Below, piece by piece: positions 1 through 8,457 of a stretch of DNA of 64,000 nucleotides. The notes beneath the pieces are model-generated. The model ran no database searches. It worked only from the letters and a program-made list of their open reading frames with translations, and was not told the DNA's origin. Where the stretch lies: contig DLLG01000004.1 of the NCBI GenBank assembly GCA_002479075.1, forward strand, positions 621,151 to 685,150. Reading direction: 5' to 3'. The DNA is from Clostridiales bacterium UBA7568. GTDB taxonomy: Bacteria > Bacillota > Clostridia > Oscillospirales > CAG-272. How positions within the stretch are numbered: the stretch's first letter is position 1; each line of letters begins with the position of its first letter. The position numbers and the translations under genes were made by a program.

Positions 1-749
1 AGGTGTCGTATGGCAGGAGAAGAAAATATCTGCGCGGCAAAGAGCTTGACTCCGTTATGAATTATCCGATAAGAACGGCGATAATTTCGTATCTCCGCGA
101 CGGCGATTGCGAAACATTTCTGAAAAATACAGCCGAAGTCTATGGAGAATATCCGGATTTTGCGCAGTCTGCGCTGATGAACATAATCGGTACGCACGAT
201 ACCGTCCGCATAATCACGGCGCTTGCCGGCGAGAGTCCCGAAGGGAAAAGTCAGGACGAGCGGGCTGTTTATAAAATGACGGAGGCGCAATATGCGGCAG
301 GCGTCGGTCTTGTAAAGGCGGCGTATCTCATTTCAAATATGCTGCCCGGCGTGCCTTGCATTTATTACGGAGACGAGATCGGTATGCAGGGCTATTCGGA
401 TCCATTCAACCGCAGACCGTACCCCTGGGGCAGAGAAAACGGAGAGCTGCTCGGGTTTTACCGTCGCATAGGCGAGATAAGAAAAACCGAAAATGCGGTC
501 TTCCGCGGCGAAATGCGGGTTGCTTATATCGATCGCGACATTCTCTGCATTGAAAGAAAGGCGGGAGACGAGCTTCTTTGTGCCGTCATAAACAGAGGGC
601 CCGACGAATATATATACTCGTCCGAATTTTTCTCGGAGGAGCTGATCTGCGGCGAAAAGGGAAAAAAGATAAATATAAAGCCGCACGGATGCGCGCTTAT
701 AAAAACAAAAGACGATAAAAACGAATACGGAGTTTACAGAGCAATATGA
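1..749 (+). CDS. Glycoside hydrolase family 13 (alpha-amylase/neopullulanase type), C-terminal part
   Basis: This is the last ~248 codons of a GH13 enzyme cleaving alpha-glucosidic bonds in starch or maltodextrins; the gene begins left of the window. The conserved region IV is visible as GTHDTVRI, with the His and Asp at nt 194-199; this Asp stabilises the transition state in GH13. It is followed by the typical segment PGVPCIYYGDEIGMQG and by FNRRPYPWG, then a C-terminal beta-domain. The catalytic nucleophile and the acid/base residue would lie upstream and cannot be checked. The stop codon overlaps the ATG of the next gene (ATGA), and a GH31 glycosidase follows, so this is a glycan-use operon. 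The exact substrate is not determinable. Confidence 0.88.
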   Translation, partial: VSYGRRRKYLRGKELDSVMNYPIRTAIISYLRDGDCETFLKNTAEVYGEYPDFAQSALMNIIGTHDTVRIITALAGESPEGKSQDERAVYKMTEAQYAAGVGLVKAAYLISNMLPGVPCIYYGDEIGMQGYSDPFNRRPYPWGRENGELLGFYRRIGEIRKTENAVFRGEMRVAYIDRDILCIERKAGDELLCAVINRGPDEYIYSSEFFSEELICGEKGKKINIKPHGCALIKTKDDKNEYGVYRAI

Positions 750-1108
750 AAAGGTTTGCTTTTTTCGCTGTGCTTTTGGCACTCCTGCTTTTATGCTCGT
801 GCGGAAAGGCGGATATAATCATCCGGACGGATATGTCCGGCGCAAAAACGACGGATTATCCCGCCGAAACGACGATGGAGGCTGTATTTGAAACAGATGA
901 AAGCGGGAATATTTCCGCTGTGCTGAATAAATCCTCGGGCGTGTTTCATTTGTCGCAAGATTGCTATCACGCAAAGCGGATGAAGGAAGAAAACAGGCAG
1001 ATAATAAAAGCCGCAGACATCGGAGATTTTATCGGTAAGGGGTACAAGCCTTGCGGAGTATGCTCTGCAAAATATTTTGATAAGGAGACATCGGAAGATG
1101 ATAAATAA
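746..1108 (+). CDS. Small lipoprotein with a C-terminal Cys/His motif domain
   Basis: A protein of 120 residues that starts by ATGA overlap with the GH13 gene. The N-terminus has a hydrophobic run ending in a lipobox (LCSC), so Cys19 would be lipidated and the protein surface-anchored. A Thr/Glu-rich linker follows. The C-terminal ~45 residues contain H-x4-DCYHAKRM and KPCGVCSAKYF, a Cys/His arrangement common at the ends of clostridial surface and nuclease-type proteins and resembling a small metal-binding fold. The role is unknown; lying between two glycosidase genes, it may help at the cell surface. It overlaps the GH31 start by 11 bp. Confidence 0.75.
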   Translation: MKRFAFFAVLLALLLLCSCGKADIIIRTDMSGAKTTDYPAETTMEAVFETDESGNISAVLNKSSGVFHLSQDCYHAKRMKEENRQIIKAADIGDFIGKGYKPCGVCSAKYFDKETSEDDK

Positions 1109-3314
1109 GGATTTTGCTATCGGCGAAAAGACGCTGAGGCTTACCGCTTATGCGGAAAACGTTATCAGAGTGAGAATTTCGGATAAATTCGAGCCGACGC
1201 TTTTCGAGCGTTACGGGATATGGCGCGCGCCGGATGAGAATGCGGGCAAGCTCGCTTCGACAAAAAACGGCGTGCTTTCGGGCTTTCTCTATGCGGAATA
1301 TTCGGATGGCACCCTGACATTCTCATCGGACGGTTTTGAAAGAAAGATTGATCTTTCGCCGCGCGATCCGAGCGAGGTGCGGAAGTATTTTGAGGATAAC
1401 CTTTGCGGAATGCGTCCGAGCAGGGCGCAGGTCATCGGCGACTATTCCGAATGGGAGAGGAAAACAGTCGATTTTACGAAGGATCCGAAATATTTTTCAA
1501 TGAAAACGGAAGGCGAGCTGTTTTACGGTCTCGGCGAGAGCAATGAGGATAGACTCGTTCTCAACGGCAAGCCTTATCTTGAAAGAATTGTTTATCAGAA
1601 GTGCGAGGTGACCGTGCCTTTCATTATGACAAAGGCGGGCTACGGCATCCTCTGCAACACGACTTTCTGGCACGGTATCGATGTTTGCTCAAAGAACGAA
1701 AACGAGGTTCTCTGGTACCTTCCGGACGGCGAAATTGATTTTTTCATCTTTGCGGGCAGAACTCTTGCTGATATAAACGAAAGATTGACATATGTGACGG
1801 GCAGGCCGATTCTTCTCCCCAAATGGGCATACGGGCTTACATTTGTCGAGCAGTACAATGCCGATCAGTTTGAGGTTATGAGAAATGCGGCGCAGTTCCG
1901 CGAGCTTGGACTTCCTTGCGATATGTTCAGCCTTGAACCGGGCTGGATGGCAAAGAGATACGATTTCTCCGTCGATAAAAAGTGGAACACAGACCGCTTC
2001 TATATCTGCGACTGGATGCGCGGCGGTAAAAAGCCAAAACCCTATGAATTTACGCAGGCGCTTTTGCGCTACGGCTTCAAGCTCCAGCTCTGGCTCTGCT
2101 GTCAGCACGATTTCACGGCTTACGAAGAAAAGCTGGCTGGAAACGATACGGATTTCGGTATTCCCGAATGGTTTGAACACCTCGAAAAGTTCTGCTTTGA
2201 CGGCGCGGCTGCGTTCAAGGTTGACCCTTGTCACGTTGTTGACATAACGGACGAGACAAGAACCTATGCAAACGGAAAGAGCGAGCCGGAAATGCATAAC
2301 CTTATGCAGACGCTCTGCGCAAAGGATATGTATCAGGGCGCGGCGAGATACAGAGGTACAAGACCTATGCATCATTTCTGCGGAGGATATACAGGCTCGA
2401 GCGCATACACGGCGATGACAACAGGCGATTCCGGCGGCAAGCTGAAAACTCTTGCCTGGATACTCAATTGCGGTCTGACGGGAATTTCCGCTATGACGTG
2501 CGATATGGATATATATTCAAAGCACACGATCCATTACTGCTTCTTTACTGCCTGGTGCCAGCTGAACAGTTGGGCTGGCTTTGCCCAGCCTTGGTGGGCA
2601 GGGGACGAGATGCAAGCTTACTTTACCTTCTATGACAACCTCCGTTACAAGCTGATGCCATACATCTATTCAACCTCGATCTACGGCAATATGACAGGTA
2701 TGCCGACCTGCCGCGCTATGCCTTACGTCACGGATGACGAAGAGGTTAAGGATTCCGTTTATGAATATATGTTCGGCGAAGATTTCCTTGTCGGCGCTTT
2801 CTCGGATGAGATATGGCTTCCGAGGGGTAACGACTGGATAGACTACTGGACAGGCAAGCGCTATGCCGGCGGGCAGATGATAAAGATTGATCTTCCGGAA
2901 GGCAAAGGCGGCGCGCTTTATGTAAAATCCGGCGCTATCATCCCGACAGAAACCCCGAAACAGTTCACAGACTGTAAGGATGCAGGCGAAATAATCCTTG
3001 AAATATATCCCTGCGGCAAGTCCGAGCGAGACTTTTATGAGGACGATGGTGTTTCCTTCGGTTATAAGAACGGCGAAAGAGCCGTTACAAAGATTGTCTG
3101 CGAGGAAAACAGCTCGTCTGTCAAGATAAATATTGGCAAGCGCATAGGGAACTTTGACGGAATGAAGGACATCAGAGTATATCATATAAAGGCTATGTCC
3201 GAAAACGCTCCGAAAAAGGTTACGGTTGACGGTAAGAAGGCGGATTTCTCATATGAAAACGGTTATGTCCTCTTCGATATGAAGACCTGCGGCAGCGCCG
3301 AGATAACATATTGA
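1098..3314 (+). CDS. Glycoside hydrolase family 31 (alpha-glucosidase/alpha-xylosidase type)
   Basis: A retaining exo-glycosidase of 738 residues. The GH31 hallmarks are intact: the nucleophile in FKVDP (about Asp376) and the acid/base in TTGDSGG (about Asp444). Also present are the barrel start WAYGLTFVEQY and the C-terminal region with DFYEDDG. The start is the ATG at 1098, preceded by AAGGAG ten bases away; a longer TTG start upstream has no good ribosome site. No signal peptide is visible, so the enzyme is probably cytoplasmic and acts on imported oligosaccharides. It forms an operon with the preceding GH13 and lipoprotein genes. Alpha-glucosidase and alpha-xylosidase cannot be separated from the sequence alone. 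Confidence 0.9.
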   Translation: MINKDFAIGEKTLRLTAYAENVIRVRISDKFEPTLFERYGIWRAPDENAGKLASTKNGVLSGFLYAEYSDGTLTFSSDGFERKIDLSPRDPSEVRKYFEDNLCGMRPSRAQVIGDYSEWERKTVDFTKDPKYFSMKTEGELFYGLGESNEDRLVLNGKPYLERIVYQKCEVTVPFIMTKAGYGILCNTTFWHGIDVCSKNENEVLWYLPDGEIDFFIFAGRTLADINERLTYVTGRPILLPKWAYGLTFVEQYNADQFEVMRNAAQFRELGLPCDMFSLEPGWMAKRYDFSVDKKWNTDRFYICDWMRGGKKPKPYEFTQALLRYGFKLQLWLCCQHDFTAYEEKLAGNDTDFGIPEWFEHLEKFCFDGAAAFKVDPCHVVDITDETRTYANGKSEPEMHNLMQTLCAKDMYQGAARYRGTRPMHHFCGGYTGSSAYTAMTTGDSGGKLKTLAWILNCGLTGISAMTCDMDIYSKHTIHYCFFTAWCQLNSWAGFAQPWWAGDEMQAYFTFYDNLRYKLMPYIYSTSIYGNMTGMPTCRAMPYVTDDEEVKDSVYEYMFGEDFLVGAFSDEIWLPRGNDWIDYWTGKRYAGGQMIKIDLPEGKGGALYVKSGAIIPTETPKQFTDCKDAGEIILEIYPCGKSERDFYEDDGVSFGYKNGERAVTKIVCEENSSSVKINIGKRIGNFDGMKDIRVYHIKAMSENAPKKVTVDGKKADFSYENGYVLFDMKTCGSAEITY

Positions 3315-3323
3315 AATGAATAA

Positions 3324-3368
3324 AAAACTCCTCTCCTGCATAGAATTTTTGTGCAAGAGAGGAGTTTT
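3324..3368 (+). terminator. Hairpin ending the glycosidase operon and covering the tspO ribosome site
   Basis: AAAACTCCTCTC pairs perfectly with GAGAGGAGTTTT over 12 bp, and an inner TGCA/TGCA stem follows one mismatch. The right arm ends in TTTTGTT, as expected for an intrinsic terminator after the GH31 gene. The GAGAGGAG in the right arm is also the only good ribosome-binding site for tspO at 3372. Confidence 0.8.
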
Positions 3369-3371
3369 GTT

Positions 3372-3845
3372 ATGAAAAAAATCAAATGGGGTTCACTTAT
3401 ACTTTCAATTTTCATCCCGCTCGCTGTTGGTACGGCGTCGGGGCTTATAGCAAGGGCAGGGGAAGCATACGGGGCGATGATAAAGCCCGAAGGCTCGCCG
3501 CCCGCCTGGATATTTCCCGTTGTCTGGACGATACTTTTCGCCCTGATGGGGATATCGTCATTCCTTATTTACAACGCAGATGCAAGCGAGAAGTCAAAGA
3601 TGTCGGCGCTTATCGTTTATGCGATTCAGCTTATTGTCAACTTTATGTGGCCGATATTCTTTTTCAGACTCGGCGCATATCTTTTCTCGTTTATCTGGCT
3701 TGTGTTGCTTTGGGTGCTTGTGCTGATAATGATATTGAAATTTTACAAAATCAATCGCACAGCTGCATTTTTGCAGCTTCCTTATCTACTCTGGCTTACA
3801 TTCGCGGGCTATCTGAACCTTTCCGTGTATCTCCTTAACAGATAA
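3372..3845 (+). CDS. tspO: TspO/MBR family membrane protein (tryptophan-rich sensory protein)
   Basis: A five-helix membrane protein of 157 residues. The family signature GSPPAWIFPVVWTILFALMG is visible in the second quarter, followed by hydrophobic segments with NFMWPIFFF and YLLWLTFAGYLNL. TspO homologues bind porphyrins and other small hydrophobic ligands and act in stress or tetrapyrrole signalling. The ATG at 3372 follows GAGAGGAG; a longer upstream start would run through the terminator hairpin. The gene is convergent with the ABC exporter gene, with stop codons one base apart and no terminator between them. Its expression may be limited by the hairpin that encloses its ribosome site. 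Confidence 0.88.
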   Translation: MKKIKWGSLILSIFIPLAVGTASGLIARAGEAYGAMIKPEGSPPAWIFPVVWTILFALMGISSFLIYNADASEKSKMSALIVYAIQLIVNFMWPIFFFRLGAYLFSFIWLVLLWVLVLIMILKFYKINRTAAFLQLPYLLWLTFAGYLNLSVYLLNR

Positions 3846-3846
3846 G

Positions 3847-5682
3847 TCAGGAGAACTGCGAATTATAAAGCGCGCTGTAAAATCCGCCTTTTTTGAGGAG
3901 CTCTTCGTGTGTTCCTTGCTCGGTTATGCTGCCGTCGCGGACGACGATTATAAGGTCGGCGTTCTTTATTGTTGAAAGCCTGTGCGCGATAACAAAGCAC
4001 GTTCTGCCGCGCATAAGTGTCTGCATTGCCTGCTGGATCTGAAGCTCTGTGCGCGAGTCAACGTTTGACGTTGCCTCGTCCAAAATGAGCATCGGAGCGT
4101 CGGAAAGCATTGCGCGGGCGATTGTTATCAGTTGCCGCTGGCCCTTTGAAATGTTTACGCCGTCATCGGAGAGGACGGTATCATAGCCTTGCGGCAGGTG
4201 CTCGATGTACGAATCGATCTTTGCCGCCTTTGCCGCGGCGATTACTTCGTCCCGCGTAGCGTTTTCCTTGCCATATACTATGTTTTCAAAAACGGTGCCG
4301 TGAAAGAGCCAGGTGTCCTGAAGAACCATTGTATAAGCCTTGCGCAGGGAAGAACGGGTGATATTCCGGATGTCTGTTCCGTCAACTGTTATCGTTCCGG
4401 AATTTACATCATAAAAGCGCATAAGCAGGTTTATGACCGTAGTTTTTCCTGCGCCCGTCGGGCCGACTATCGCAAGCGTTTTGCCGCGCGGCGCCGTTAC
4501 GGAAACGTCGTGAAGAATAATTTTTTCGGGAGTATAACCGAAGGTAATGTCCGAAAGCCCAACCTCGCCTTCAACGGAGGAAAGAACCTCCGCCGACGGT
4601 GCGTCGGCTTTTTCGGGCGTTTCGTCTATTATGCGGAAAACCCTTTCAGCCGCCGCAAATGCGGACTGAAATTCGCTCATAATGTTTGCAAATTCGTTTA
4701 TCGGGCCGGCAAATTTTCTTGAATACTGAACAAACTTTGCAACCCCGCCGAGCGATATGAAGAAAAGCGTCCCTTCGGCAGCCTTTCCGCTCTGCGAAAA
4801 CATATAGAGTATTCCGCCGAAGATCATAACGAGAGAGATCGAAAGGTTGTTTATGAAGTTGACGGAGGGACCGAGCGCTGCGCCGTAATAATCGGCTTTG
4901 TAATAAGCATCGACAGAGTTACTGTTGCGCGCGTCAAAGCGTGAGCAGATCTCGTCCTCTCTGTTGTATGCGCGGATGGTCTTTCCGCCTGAAAGCATTT
5001 CCTCGGCATAACCGTTCAGCTCGCCGAGCTTCTGTGACCTCTTATGAAACAGAGGTCGTACTTTTTTTGAGCGATAGCGCGTGAAAATGATTGAGATCGG
5101 CACGGTTATGATAAATACGATTATAAGCGGCTTTGAAATGCGCCACATAAATATTGCCGAGCCGACGACTGTATAAATGCTTGACATAACCTGAACGAGG
5201 TCGTGCGAGAGGGAGGAATTTACGGTGTCGATGTCGTATGATATACGGCTGACTATGTCGCCCGTTGCGTGAGTATCAAAATAGCTTACGGGGAGCGATG
5301 TCAGCTTTTCAAAGAGCTGACGGCGCATCGTATAAACTATCTTTTGGCTGAGCTTTATCATAACTACTGCGAGAATATATGATAAAACTCCGGAGGCAAG
5401 ATAGCAGATAAGCATTTTTATAACGTTTTCCCAAACAGCGGGAAAGTCAACTCCGCCCTCGGCGGAGATTGCATCGATTGCGCTTCCCGAAAATTCCGGT
5501 CCCATAAGGGAAAGCTGATTTGAAAGAAGCGTGACTATTATCGCAAACAAAAACAGATGCCAATATTTCAGCATATATCCGCCGAGCCTTAAAATTACGC
5601 CGCGGCGGGTCTTTTTATCCAGCTTTTGAGAAGAGTTTTTGTTCGGATTGCTTTGAGCGGGCGTTCCGAAGCCTTTATTCAA
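3847..5682 (-). CDS. ABC exporter half-transporter, canonical-site subunit
   Basis: A transmembrane domain of about 330 residues followed by an ATPase domain. Walker A is GPTGAGKTT, the signature is NISKGQRQL (non-canonical in place of SGGQ), Walker B is MLILDEATSNVD with the catalytic Glu, and the H-loop is FVIAHRLST. It overlaps the end of the upstream half-transporter gene, whose Walker B lacks the Glu; together they form a heterodimeric exporter with one consensus and one degenerate ATP site. The GTG at 5691 directly abuts the ribosome site GGGAGG, so TTG at 5682, eight bases from it, is the likelier start (611 aa). Likely export of drugs or lipids; substrate unknown. Confidence 0.88.
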   Translation of the reverse strand: MNKGFGTPAQSNPNKNSSQKLDKKTRRGVILRLGGYMLKYWHLFLFAIIVTLLSNQLSLMGPEFSGSAIDAISAEGGVDFPAVWENVIKMLICYLASGVLSYILAVVMIKLSQKIVYTMRRQLFEKLTSLPVSYFDTHATGDIVSRISYDIDTVNSSLSHDLVQVMSSIYTVVGSAIFMWRISKPLIIVFIITVPISIIFTRYRSKKVRPLFHKRSQKLGELNGYAEEMLSGGKTIRAYNREDEICSRFDARNSNSVDAYYKADYYGAALGPSVNFINNLSISLVMIFGGILYMFSQSGKAAEGTLFFISLGGVAKFVQYSRKFAGPINEFANIMSEFQSAFAAAERVFRIIDETPEKADAPSAEVLSSVEGEVGLSDITFGYTPEKIILHDVSVTAPRGKTLAIVGPTGAGKTTVINLLMRFYDVNSGTITVDGTDIRNITRSSLRKAYTMVLQDTWLFHGTVFENIVYGKENATRDEVIAAAKAAKIDSYIEHLPQGYDTVLSDDGVNISKGQRQLITIARAMLSDAPMLILDEATSNVDSRTELQIQQAMQTLMRGRTCFVIAHRLSTIKNADLIIVVRDGSITEQGTHEELLKKGGFYSALYNSQFS

Positions 5683-7402
5683 CGAATGCACCTCCCATCT
5701 GCGAATCGCTTATTTCTCTGTAAACGGGGCAGGATGCGAGCAGCTCTTCGTGTGTGCCGGAGCCGATTATCTCGCCCTTTTCCATAACTATTATTCTATC
5801 ACAATCCTTGACGGAACTGACCCTCTGCGCAACCGTTATAAGAGTTGTACCGTTCATATGCTCCTTGAGCGCACGACGGAGATTTGCGTCTGTTTTGTAA
5901 TCAAGGGCGGAGGAGCTGTCGTCAAGAATGAGAATTTCAGGCTTTGCGGCGATTGCACGGGCGATCAGGACGCGCTGCTTCTGCCCGCCGGAAATGTTTG
6001 TTCCGTGCTGGGAGAGCATATGTCCGTAGCCCTCAGGGAAAGCGGATATGAAGTCATCCGCCTGCGCAATTTTTGCGGCAAAGACTATCTGCTCGTGCGA
6101 AATGTCCCTGCCGAAGCGGATGTTTTCTTCAATCGTATCTGCATAGAGAAAGTCGCTCTGCATAGCCGTTCCGAATTTGCCGTAAAGCTCGCTTTGCGGT
6201 ATCGTGCGGACGTCGCGTCCGCCAATATAAACTGCGCCGTAGGAAACATCATAAAAGCGCATAATCAGCTTTATGAGAGTCGATTTTCCGCTTCCCGTTG
6301 CGCCGATTATTCCGAGTGAGCCGCCTTTTTCTATGTCTACGGAAATATTGCTTATATCGTCCTTTATGCCTGCATACGAAAAGCGGACGTTTTTAAGGGA
6401 GACAAAGGGATCCTTGCTTGTGCGAGGATATTCGTCCTCGCTTTTGATGAGGGTAAGATCGTTTTCCGTATCTATGACCTCGGCAATTCTCCTTGCGGAA
6501 GCCGAGCTTTTTGTATACATAACGAAAATTCTCGTCACACTCATCATCGCCATTGAGATGAGCGTGAAATACTGCATAAAAGCAATGACGGTTTCCGGGT
6601 CGGATCTTCCGCCCTGAACGCGCGCTGCGCTGAACGCGATTACTGCGACTATGCCGAGATTCATCAGCACCGTCATCACCGGGTTGACCGCACCCATAGT
6701 TATGCCTGCGCGCTGTTCATCTGATACGAGCTTGCGGTTTACCTTGTCAAAGCGATTATGCTCGTGTTCGGATTTTGAAAGCGCCTTTATAACGCGGATG
6801 CCCTGCGAATCCTCGCGGACAACGCGAACCATTTTATCAACAGAGGTCTGAACTCTTGTATAAAGCGGAATACCTTTTTTTGATATGAAATATACGGTTA
6901 CAAAGATAAACGGCAGGACGGCTATCATTGCAAGGGCGAGGTAACTGTCCATTATAAGGGTTATGGCTATTCCGCCGAAAAGAAGTATCGGCGCGCGGAC
7001 GCCCATCCTCTGCATCATATTGACGAAATGATGCAGGTTGTATGTATCTGTTGTTATTCTTGATTCGAGCGACGGAATCGTGAAGGTGTCTGTCTGCGCG
7101 GGGGAAAGGCGCATTGTTTTTGAGAAGAGGTCGTGGCGCAGCGCCTCGGCAAAGTTGCTTGCCGTTTTTGCCGCCATTCTGTTTGCGCATATGTTGCTTA
7201 CGCACGCAACTGCCGCAAAGGCGACCATCATAAGCCCCCATAAGACTATGCTTTTTATATTTTCCGTTGCTACTACGTCTCGCAGAATTCTGCTGAGTAT
7301 ATACGGCAGAGCAAGCTCTGCGAGCGTGCCGAAGGTTTTTATCGCAAGTCCGATACCCATTCTTCCGTAGAAGGGCTTGAGATATTTGAGCATCAATTTC
7401 AT
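5675..7402 (-). CDS. ABC exporter half-transporter, degenerate-site subunit
   Basis: A half-transporter of 575 residues starting MKLMLKYLKPFYGRMG. The start is the ATG at 7402 with AAGGATC eight bases upstream; a second in-frame ATG lies 9 bp further in. Six membrane helices precede an ATPase domain with Walker A GATGSGKST, signature NISGGQKQR and Walker B ILILDDSSSALD. In the last, Asp replaces the catalytic Glu. This is the pattern of the degenerate NBD in heterodimeric exporters such as TM287/288; its partner, encoded next and overlapping by about 8 bp, supplies the consensus Glu. A terminator separates it from the decarboxylase operon upstream. Confidence 0.88.
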   Translation of the reverse strand: MKLMLKYLKPFYGRMGIGLAIKTFGTLAELALPYILSRILRDVVATENIKSIVLWGLMMVAFAAVACVSNICANRMAAKTASNFAEALRHDLFSKTMRLSPAQTDTFTIPSLESRITTDTYNLHHFVNMMQRMGVRAPILLFGGIAITLIMDSYLALAMIAVLPFIFVTVYFISKKGIPLYTRVQTSVDKMVRVVREDSQGIRVIKALSKSEHEHNRFDKVNRKLVSDEQRAGITMGAVNPVMTVLMNLGIVAVIAFSAARVQGGRSDPETVIAFMQYFTLISMAMMSVTRIFVMYTKSSASARRIAEVIDTENDLTLIKSEDEYPRTSKDPFVSLKNVRFSYAGIKDDISNISVDIEKGGSLGIIGATGSGKSTLIKLIMRFYDVSYGAVYIGGRDVRTIPQSELYGKFGTAMQSDFLYADTIEENIRFGRDISHEQIVFAAKIAQADDFISAFPEGYGHMLSQHGTNISGGQKQRVLIARAIAAKPEILILDDSSSALDYKTDANLRRALKEHMNGTTLITVAQRVSSVKDCDRIIVMEKGEIIGSGTHEELLASCPVYREISDSQMGGAFVE

Positions 7403-7413
7403 CTTTTTGATCC

Positions 7414-7445
7414 TTTTATAAAACCCCGCCGCAAGGCGGGGCTTT
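7414..7445 (-). terminator. Intrinsic terminator of the decarboxylase operon
   Basis: On the minus strand GCCCCGCC-TTGC-GGCGGGG is followed by TTTTAT. The perfect GC-rich stem lies just after the stop of the PAS-like gene and just before the ABC exporter start. Confidence 0.85.
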
Positions 7446-7448
7446 GAC

Positions 7449-8432
7449 TTATTTTTTTGAGTCTCCGAGCATTTTGTAAACCTCGGTTGCCATTTTTTCA
7501 ATATACTTGTCCAATGTGCCGAAATCATCCGTCGCACGGAGGATATATGTTCCGCCGAGTGACTGCTTGCAGGGAAACGCAAACGTTACTGAAACATTGC
7601 CGTTTCCGTCATCTGAAACGGATGGGTAGCCTTCTCCGTGCATTGCTTTGAAGATTGCGGATTCATAAACACACTCGGGCGCAAGCAGGCAAATATCGTT
7701 TTCCGTTACTTTGATCTTGCTTTTTGTTTTTGCGGTAACCGTTATCGCATCCTGCTTCTCGTCATATGTAGAGAAGAGGAATATCCTGCCGTCTTCGGAA
7801 GCACGCGCCGCCGCATATATTGCGCGACTGATGACGAATACGGTCTCTGTCGGCGAGATCATACAAAAACGGTTTGGTCCGACGCTTTTGTCTATCTCGG
7901 AATGAATGCTGAAACCGAGGGCGCCGAAGGCTCCGCAGAGCTTCTCGGAGAAGGGTTTTATGATATTTTCAATATCAAAAGTACGGACGCTGTCGTCGAG
8001 ACCGTTCCCGATGCTTGCAACGCAGCTGTCAATGTCGCCGTATATTCTGTTTGTACGATGACCTCTGGGGAGAAATTTTGAAAATCCGAAAAGAGACGCA
8101 GGGTCAAGTCCGGAAATGATCTCTTTCATACGCTCGACATTGCCGAACTGAAGATCCGGAAAGAAAGCAAATGCCAGAACGGGCTTATCATCGCAAATGT
8201 TTCTTATAACGAATGCGTAATGATAAGGCTGGATATTTCCAAGGCTTGCAAAGCGTTCCTTTCCCGAAAACACACCATCGGAGTCTGTCAGGTGCGAGGC
8301 TATTTTAGTCCCGCACCTGATGCTCGGAATGTATTTTTGCGTTGCAATATTTTTAAAGATTACCTTTCCGCTTTCATCTGTAACGAACAGCGGAAAAGGC
8401 AAGGTGTAAAAAAGTTCGCACGAGATCTGCAA
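7449..8432 (-). CDS. PAS-like protein of unknown function
   Basis: A protein of 327 residues, starting at TTG with GGTGGTGA upstream. The first ~60 residues (LPFPLFVTDESGKVIFKN) look like the start of a PAS sensory domain. The central and C-terminal parts have the length and strand pattern of a histidine-kinase output region, but the H-box and the N/G boxes needed for kinase activity are not recognisable. No membrane segment is seen, so it is probably cytoplasmic. It lies 25 bp after the oadA-like gene and before the operon terminator, so it is probably co-transcribed with the Na+-pump decarboxylase and could sense or regulate its metabolic state. Function is not established. Confidence 0.6.
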   Translation of the reverse strand: MQISCELFYTLPFPLFVTDESGKVIFKNIATQKYIPSIRCGTKIASHLTDSDGVFSGKERFASLGNIQPYHYAFVIRNICDDKPVLAFAFFPDLQFGNVERMKEIISGLDPASLFGFSKFLPRGHRTNRIYGDIDSCVASIGNGLDDSVRTFDIENIIKPFSEKLCGAFGALGFSIHSEIDKSVGPNRFCMISPTETVFVISRAIYAAARASEDGRIFLFSTYDEKQDAITVTAKTKSKIKVTENDICLLAPECVYESAIFKAMHGEGYPSVSDDGNGNVSVTFAFPCKQSLGGTYILRATDDFGTLDKYIEKMATEVYKMLGDSKK

Positions 8433-8457
8433 GAAAAATCACCACCGATTAAATAGT

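Noticed and set aside
1689..2375. Long antisense open frames inside adhE, GH31, hydrogenase and other genes
   Set aside because: They lie opposite well-supported genes, lack ribosome sites and show no domain; they are shadows caused by codon bias.
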